From contig CH003110.1 of the NCBI GenBank assembly GCA_000149265.1, positions 466,725-530,724 on the forward strand: DNA of 64,000 nt. Direction: 5' to 3'. Below, one piece after another: positions 58,320-64,000 of the stretch. The notes beneath the pieces were generated by a model. That model did no database searches. It was not told the DNA's origin and saw nothing but the letters and a program-made list of their open reading frames with translations. Source of the stretch: Ciona savignyi (taxonomy: Eukaryota; Chordata; Ascidiacea; Phlebobranchia; Cionidae). Position 1 is the first letter of the stretch. Each line of letters starts with the position of its first letter. A program made the translations under genes and the position numbers.

Positions 58320-58905
58320 AGAAACCACAGGAAAATGCCCGATTACCTACCGCCCACCGTCGGGTTACCGGAGCTATTTCAGTGTGTTATGTATGGTTAA
58401 GATGTTCCATTCAATTTGGTATATATATTCCATGGGTCCCAAGGACGCAGTTTAGGAATCCCTGCACACGTATATATAATTGTATCGCTGTGTATTTTAA
58501 CTATTAATTCTATGCTATGTGTTCATATTTTGTGCTTGGAAAGTTGCGATTAGTGTCCTGTTTTTGGCAGCTCATTCTATGAATCGTTTTCTGCGAGTTC
58601 TGTTTAACGCCTGTCAAGCCTCGTGTACAAACATGTGTTTCCTGTTATAATTGTTATATAAACAGTGTTCAGTTCCATAATATCAGAGAGGGGTGAGGCC
58701 GCTTTTGGTCTGACCGCTCTCCGACTTTAACCTACCTACCTAAGCTATGCCCCTGTGTACAGTGCTTTAACTGGCTGGCTACATGCTGCGTGATAACCCA
58801 ATAAAATACCTGACCTCTGTTAACCCTTGTCTTACCCTGGTAAATACCCGTTAAAAAACAGAGTGCTGCAACACCAGCGAATGCTAGCTAGTGAGCAGTT
58901 TCAAA
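58320..58905 (-). mobile_element. SINE split by a solo LTR
   Basis: SINE body 'ccgtcgggttaccggagcta' to about 58425, then foreign DNA, then SINE head remnant 'gctagctagtgagcagtttc' at 58883-58905. Confidence 0.6.
58452..58865 (+). mobile_element. Solo LTR of a retrotransposon
   Basis: Aligns with the minus-strand element at 4187-4472. It has a TATA-like 'gttatataaacagtg' and, about 145 bp further, a polyadenylation signal in 'cccaataaaatacctg': the order expected of an LTR. No internal retroviral-type region is present, so it is probably the product of LTR-LTR recombination. Confidence 0.5.
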
Positions 58906-58909
58906 ACAG

Positions 58910-60080
58910 AATCCCCTTTCGTGACAAATCATACGACAAAAAAGAACCCGTCAGTAGGTTTGGTCATTTTCATCTGTGGCTACTGCTTGGACTGTTTTTT
59001 TTCTAATTATATTAAGGTCACTATTGATACTTTATTATAATTTACCATTTCTGTACCGAAAAATGGAAGCACAAAACATGGGGAAAAAACGAGTAAGCAA
59101 GCAAAAAGGGCTATTGAGGCGAGGTTTTTAAAAATAACCAAATATTGTTTTTTTTCCCTAAACATTGCAAGTTTGCGAAGGAGATCTTTAGAAATGAGAT
59201 CTTCTCTCAACGCTTTAAAGGCATCCTGTAAAGAACTAGAAGGCCTTGCATGAACACGGACGAAGAAACTGCCTCGTCTATTATGGATGACAGTAAATTT
59301 CGCATAACAGGGACCAGTTTTTAAAATACATTAAATATATATTATAACAAAATGAAACTACCTTATTCAATTGTTCCCGCAGAAATTGATATCGTGTGCT
59401 GCTTAACAGTAAGAGTCGGACACTGATCATCGTAAATTTTGTCTATAGAATGGTTTGGAACGATATCTTTAACTCAGGAGGTGCTTAAAGAGAACAAAAA
59501 TAGCTATCACTCATTGACAACCAGCAGCTCCGGATCGTGGAAAAGACCAAGTAGGTATTTTTTCGCTTGCGGTTCAATCTGCGCATTTATTTCTTCTTCC
59601 ATTTTCCACTCATCGTTAACTAATGAATTTTACAAAACGTTTTGGTGGCCATCCGACAGGATGAAATATCCTTGCATTGTCAACGTCGGTTTTTAAAGCG
59701 TATGTGTAGGCCTATGTGTGCGCGGACGGACCATTAACCTGTCAATGCACAACAATAAAAAGCAAAAGTACTCACTCCATGGACTGACTATATAACATTA
59801 GGCTACTATATGTTCCTAGTGGCCATTTTCAAACTTCCAATACATAACTTTCCCAAATAAAAGTCGATCTCATATTCATTTGTTATCCGAGTTGCCAACT
59901 AAAATCGTACCTTACACCTTACCATTAGGTGCCCGGAGCTATCTAGATGTAGATGGTGTAAAAGGACTGCGGTAAGGACTGTAGTAATTTTTTTTAACCG
60001 AGCCAAGTTTCGAACCCATGGTGGGCTCGTCACCAGGACCGTATTTTGTATAAGAGTCGGTATAGGTATCGGTCGCGTTA
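58910..60080. other. No gene recognised; one possible terminal exon
   Basis: On the minus strand at 59519-59630 a short frame, EWKMEEEINAQIEPQAKKYL then LGLFHDPELLVVNE and a stop, follows an 'attcattag' acceptor. It could be a last exon of an unknown gene; nothing adjoining supports it. Confidence 0.25.
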
Positions 60081-60089
60081 ACCATTTGG

Positions 60090-60640
60090 TCACACGACCG
60101 TACAGTTGGTTGCAGTTTCCAGGAAATCCGAACATCTTTTCCGTGTTACCGACCACTAGCGGTATTCGTAAATTGGCGCAGATCCATGCGCTTACGTTCT
60201 CCCAGTATTTAATGACTTCTGGGCATTCACAAAAATATGAAACAACGTTTCTTTATCCCGTTTACAGAACACACAAAGATCCGAGTCTACTTTCCCAAAT
60301 TTATAAAGAATGTCATTGGTAAATATGGCCCTTAGATTGGGTTTAATCTGAAACGAGCGGAGTCTAGACTCAAGTGTACAGTAAAAGGAGTTTTTTTATA
60401 AATATTTTCCCATGACTCGGTTGGTGGGGGTATAGCGTTTGTGTCTTTAACCCATTCAAGTTCTTTTTCTCTTGGCCGTATTTGTAAGTGTTCGGAAATC
60501 CAAATATAAGTATTTTTGACAGTTTGGCACTTTCCCAGGACAATATCCGCTGTCTGACACTCTCTAGTGTCAAGATATATTTGTTTCAGAGATCCGAAAA
60601 TTTTTAAGAGAAGGTCAACCGTCTTTCTGTCAGAGCGTGG
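60090..60640 (-). pseudogene. Remnant of a non-LTR (LINE) reverse transcriptase 3' end
   Basis: Minus-strand pieces in three frames: TREKELEW-like lead (REKELEWVKDTNAIPPP), FQIKPNLRAIFTNDILYKFG, DLCVFCKRDKETLFHIF, then ECPEVIKYWENVSAWI. The C-x-x-C...E-T-x-x-H-x-F-x-x-C...W pattern is the zf-RVT module at the end of LINE ORF2 proteins. Frames change at a poly-A run near 60400 and near 60230, so it is dead. Confidence 0.7.
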
Positions 60641-61480
60641 CTTCTCTCGCCTTCACTTTACTGTTCGTTGGATGACAGTGTGATCTCTATATAGGAGGCG
60701 TTCAACTAATTATTCTCCCTATTTCTCCAATACAAACTGACCTCACAAAAACGACTGTCACTCAAAATCCTGACATAGGAAGTCTTAGATTTTTTCACAA
60801 TTTAAAATTGAAGCTTGGATCTGCAACCTAAACTCAAAACCCTACAATATTTTGATTAAAATTTTTGAGCCCATACCCTCTCGTACATCGGCAACTTTTT
60901 TGCCAACAAACAGCTAGCAGATGCACAATCAACACCTTTATTTTACAAAGCACTGCTCCACGATTACAAAACTTTACAGCTAAACGAGAACACCGGCGCG
61001 CAGCCTAGCACATGCTGCTTTCAACCAAACAAACATTGGGGAATCACCACCATTGTTACTCAGCAAACCACTCGTTTAAAAACAATGACTCATGGAGGGT
61101 ACCACTCGTCACATCCTGCCGTTCATAGAGGTCTTAATTGGTTATACGCCATCTTAAAGATGACAGTCAACTTTAAAATAAATCTGTCACAACTGAACTG
61201 CATTTAAATATAGTCGGATTCTTGCTACAATATTTTAAGTATTTCACAAGTAACCCACTTCTGGCTATTGATTTATTTTTAACAGTTTTTTTGTGATGCA
61301 TTACTGTAGTGCACCTTTTTTAACTCTTAAATAAGTGTTAAATCAAATGCATTAATGTTAAGTTATGTATTATTATGTATACACATTATGTATTCTGAAC
61401 AGATATTTATTGTAACTATGCCCCGGTAAATGTGGTCGAAACTAATTGTGTCAATGGGCAACACTGGAATTTCATTTTAG
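60640..61480. other. No gene recognised
   Basis: Spacer between the LINE remnant and the zinc-finger locus. Confidence 0.4.
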
Positions 61481-63093
61481 TTGTTCTTTTTTCACTCTGC
61501 TCCTCAAATTACTGGTTTTTTCACACACGATGCATTTGTAAAGACCTTCCTTAGTGTGAATTATTTGGTATGTTTTTAAAGTACCTGTCAGTTTGCATGT
61601 GTAAACTTTTCTTCAGTATGAATCATTTGATGTCTTTTCAAAACACGTGATTGTTTAAACAATTTTTAACACATTACATTTGTAAGGTTTCTCGTCAAGA
61701 TGATTTTTTTGGTGTCTTTGTAAATGACCCGCGTGTTTAAACGATTTTTCACAGCCATCGCATTTGCAGAGTTTCTCTTCAGTATGAATCTTTTGGTGTC
61801 TTTTCAGATGACATGCTCGTTTAAACGATTTTTCACACAGATGGCAAGTATGTGGTTTTTCTTCAGTATGAATCATTTGATGTGCTTTCAAAGTACGGAT
61901 TTGTTTAAACGTTTTTTTACACAAATTGCATATGTGAGGTTTCTCTTTAGTGTGAATGACTTTGTGTACTATTAAAGTAGATAGCTGTTTAAACGATTTT
62001 TCACAAACATCGCACGTGTATGTTCTTTCTTCATTGTGAATCATTTGATGTTCCTTCAACTGGGATGCTCGTAGAAACGATTTTTCACACACATTGCATT
62101 CGTAAGGTTTCTCTCCAGTGTGAATCATTTGGTGTGTTTTCAAACTATCTGCTCTTTTAAACGATTTTTCACACACATTGCATGTGTAAGGTTTCTCTCC
62201 AGAGTGAATCATCTGGTGATTTTTCAAAATACTTAGTCTTTGAAACGATTTTTCACACACATCGCATTTGAAAGGTCTCTCTCCAGTGTGAATTATTTGG
62301 TGTTTTTTCAAAATTGTTATTTTTTTGAACGATTTTTCACAGACACTACATTTGTATGTTTTCTGTTCAGAGTGAATTTGTTTGTGTACTTCCAAACTAT
62401 AGCCATATTTAAACGATTTTTCACATATATTGCATATATGTGGTTTCTCTTCAGTATGAGATATTTTGTGTGCTTTCAAATGACTTGCTCGTTTAAACGA
62501 TTTTTCACACACATCGCATGTGTAGGGTTTCTTCCCCAGTATGAACACTTTGGTGCCCTCTTTAAAGTACTTTCTGCTTTAAACGATTTTTCACATATAT
62601 TGCATACATATGGTTTCTCTTCATTGTGAGTTACTTTGTGTGCTTTCAAATTACCTGCTCGTTTAAACGATACTTCACACACATCGCATTTGTGGGGTTT
62701 CTCAACAGTGTGAACTCTTTGGTGATCCTTCAATGTACATGTTGATTTAAACGATTTTTTACAGATATTGCATACATATGGTTTCTCTTTAGTGTGAATT
62801 ACTTTGTGTGCTTTTAAATGATTTGCTTGTTTAAACGATTTTTCACACACACCGCATGTGTAGGGTTTTTCTCCAGTGTGAATCCTTTGGTGGGCTTTCA
62901 AATTATCTGTTCGTTTAAACGATTTTCCACACACGTCACATGAGTGGGGTTTTTGAATCATTTGGTGTGCTTTCAAACTACGTGCTTCTTTAAACGATTT
63001 TTCACAGATATTGCATCTGTAAGGTTTTGCTGGAGTCTGAGGTTGTTGGTTTGTTTTCGGATGAACAGGAACGATACATGATTTTTCTTTCAT
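61480..63093 (-). pseudogene. C2H2 zinc-finger gene with 16 or more fingers, frame-disrupted
   Basis: Minus strand, ATG at 63093 (MKEKSCIVPVHPKTNQQPQ). Frame 1 (63093-62476) has fingers 1-6 with CEKSFK cores; finger 1 lacks its second His region. Two single-base insertions near 62557 and 62531 break finger 6's His-linker; fingers 7-16 continue in another frame to 61655 (CDVCEKSFKRASHLKAHKIS and following). Beyond 61690 a net 2-nt loss in the Cys pair stops the frame, though finger-like sequence (FKQSRVLKRHQMIH) continues to about 61480. Linkers are H-T-G/E-E-K-P. Such tandem C2H2 proteins bind DNA in the nucleus, mostly as transcription regulators. Single-exon fingers, no KRAB seen. Pseudogene or assembly error. 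Confidence 0.75.
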
Positions 63094-63099
63094 TATATA

Positions 63100-64000
63100 G
63101 TTAACTAATCACATTAACTTTATCCACTTAAAAACGAAGTAGATCTATTCTAAATAGAAATTTAGTTGGACTTAAAATAAATAATGCCTGACACTGTGAC
63201 ACATCTTATAAATTAATGTGTACGGTATATTATATATTGCAAAGAATATAGCATAAAACAATATTAATAAATACTGTTATTGGGTCGGGTTATAAACATT
63301 ACTAAATAACCCACGAAATAACTAATCTTTCCCACCAAAATGATGTATGGCATTAAGAAATAATGCTGTTCGGTCATGTAACTAAATGATTGAAGCGACC
63401 AATATAAACACAAAAACTATACAAAAAGGTCTTGTTAATAAGCCGATCAGGATTATACTGATTCCGGTTAAAAATAAAATGCTGTAATGCTATTTGAGTA
63501 ATTGTAAAAAAGCTCGCAAAAATATAAGCTGATATGCTAAAAGCTAGTTGAATTACTTTTCCTTAAATATTAAATTTGTTGTTGTAAAGAACATTATTAT
63601 GATTTAGAAAAGAGCAGGTTCTGTTGTCTATTCATTTTAAACTTAAAAACAACAGTCGTCTCTAGTTGATCGGTATTGTAATTATTATCTAAAGTAATAA
63701 ATGTCGACGTATTTCTCTTTAAAATTGGACAAATCCATACTTTCCCTTATTTTCTAAAGTAAAGGAAAATCTAAAGTGAAATTTTACCTTTTACATTTTA
63801 ACCGTAAACTCCAATATTCATATTTTCTAGTCACCTATAAAAATGTGCAATAGGCCTGGCAGAGCTTTAATCTTTTAAGTTTGGTGCATTTTGCTTTATG
63901 TTTTATGAAGCAAAAGTAAGTTTATATTAAATAGACCTTAGAACCTGCAAACAGTTTTGTTAACTAAATTGTTGTAATCGCGACCAACTGAATAACAATA
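63100..64000. other. Upstream of the zinc-finger gene, nothing recognised
   Basis: AT-rich DNA, possibly promoter or 5' UTR exons of the zinc-finger locus. Confidence 0.4.

Noticed and set aside
60556-60566. Another family-B end (GACACTCTCTAG followed by T)
   Set aside because: It falls inside the LINE remnant with no family-B sequence next to it, so probably coincidence.
61724-62629. Plus-strand ORFs over the zinc-finger locus (KRFFTHIA repeats)
   Set aside because: Antisense shadow of the C2H2 array.

Overview
The window looks like nuclear DNA of an invertebrate chordate, most likely an ascidian of the Ciona type. The DNA is AT-rich, and the genes are split into many small exons with GT/AG borders and mostly short introns. 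Introns are packed with copies of a tRNA-headed SINE that ends in a (CCTAT)n tail. The gene models are animal-type (a BTB-BACK-kelch protein, a ZNFX1-like helicase, an adhesion GPCR). The species call is inference. There is nothing prokaryotic here: no operons, Shine-Dalgarno sites or CRISPR.

Layout. 1-7.6 kb: a kelch-like (KLHL) gene on the minus strand; the BTB and BACK domains are complete and the kelch propeller runs off the left edge. 7.6-12 kb: non-coding DNA with an intronless DDE-transposase-like ORF and a 1.7-kb dispersed repeat. 12.2-29.3 kb: a minus-strand ZNFX1-like gene (superfamily-1 RNA helicase plus NFX1-type zinc fingers) reconstructed exon by exon. Its N-terminal, helicase and first finger exons read cleanly, but the 3' zinc-finger exons carry a stop codon and two frameshifts. 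31.5-31.7 kb: two small plus-strand exons resembling the start of a fibrinogen-like domain. 32-37.8 kb: a dispersed repeat split by a two-gene PIF/Harbinger DNA transposon, with a Myb/SANT-like gene (+) converging on a HARBI1-like DDE transposase (-) and a long inverted repeat between their 3' ends. 38.9-50.5 kb: a minus-strand adhesion GPCR with 7TM, GPS, GAIN, EGF-like and fibronectin III exons. 50.5-55.6 kb: a tandem array of ~0.7-1.2-kb units that multiplies a Ser/Thr-rich exon, probably the receptor's N-terminal stalk. 58-61 kb: SINE, solo LTR and LINE debris. 61.5-63.1 kb: a broken C2H2 zinc-finger gene with 16 or more fingers.

The genes are separate loci rather than one pathway. ZNFX1 relatives act in RNA surveillance and antiviral defence, KLHL proteins are CUL3 adaptors, and the receptor is a surface molecule. 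The shared theme is mobile-element activity: nested SINE, hAT MITE, LTR, Harbinger and Helitron-like insertions, four of them with readable 8-bp target duplications. Exon borders were deduced by eye from splice signals, reading-frame continuity and remembered family alignments. No search was run.
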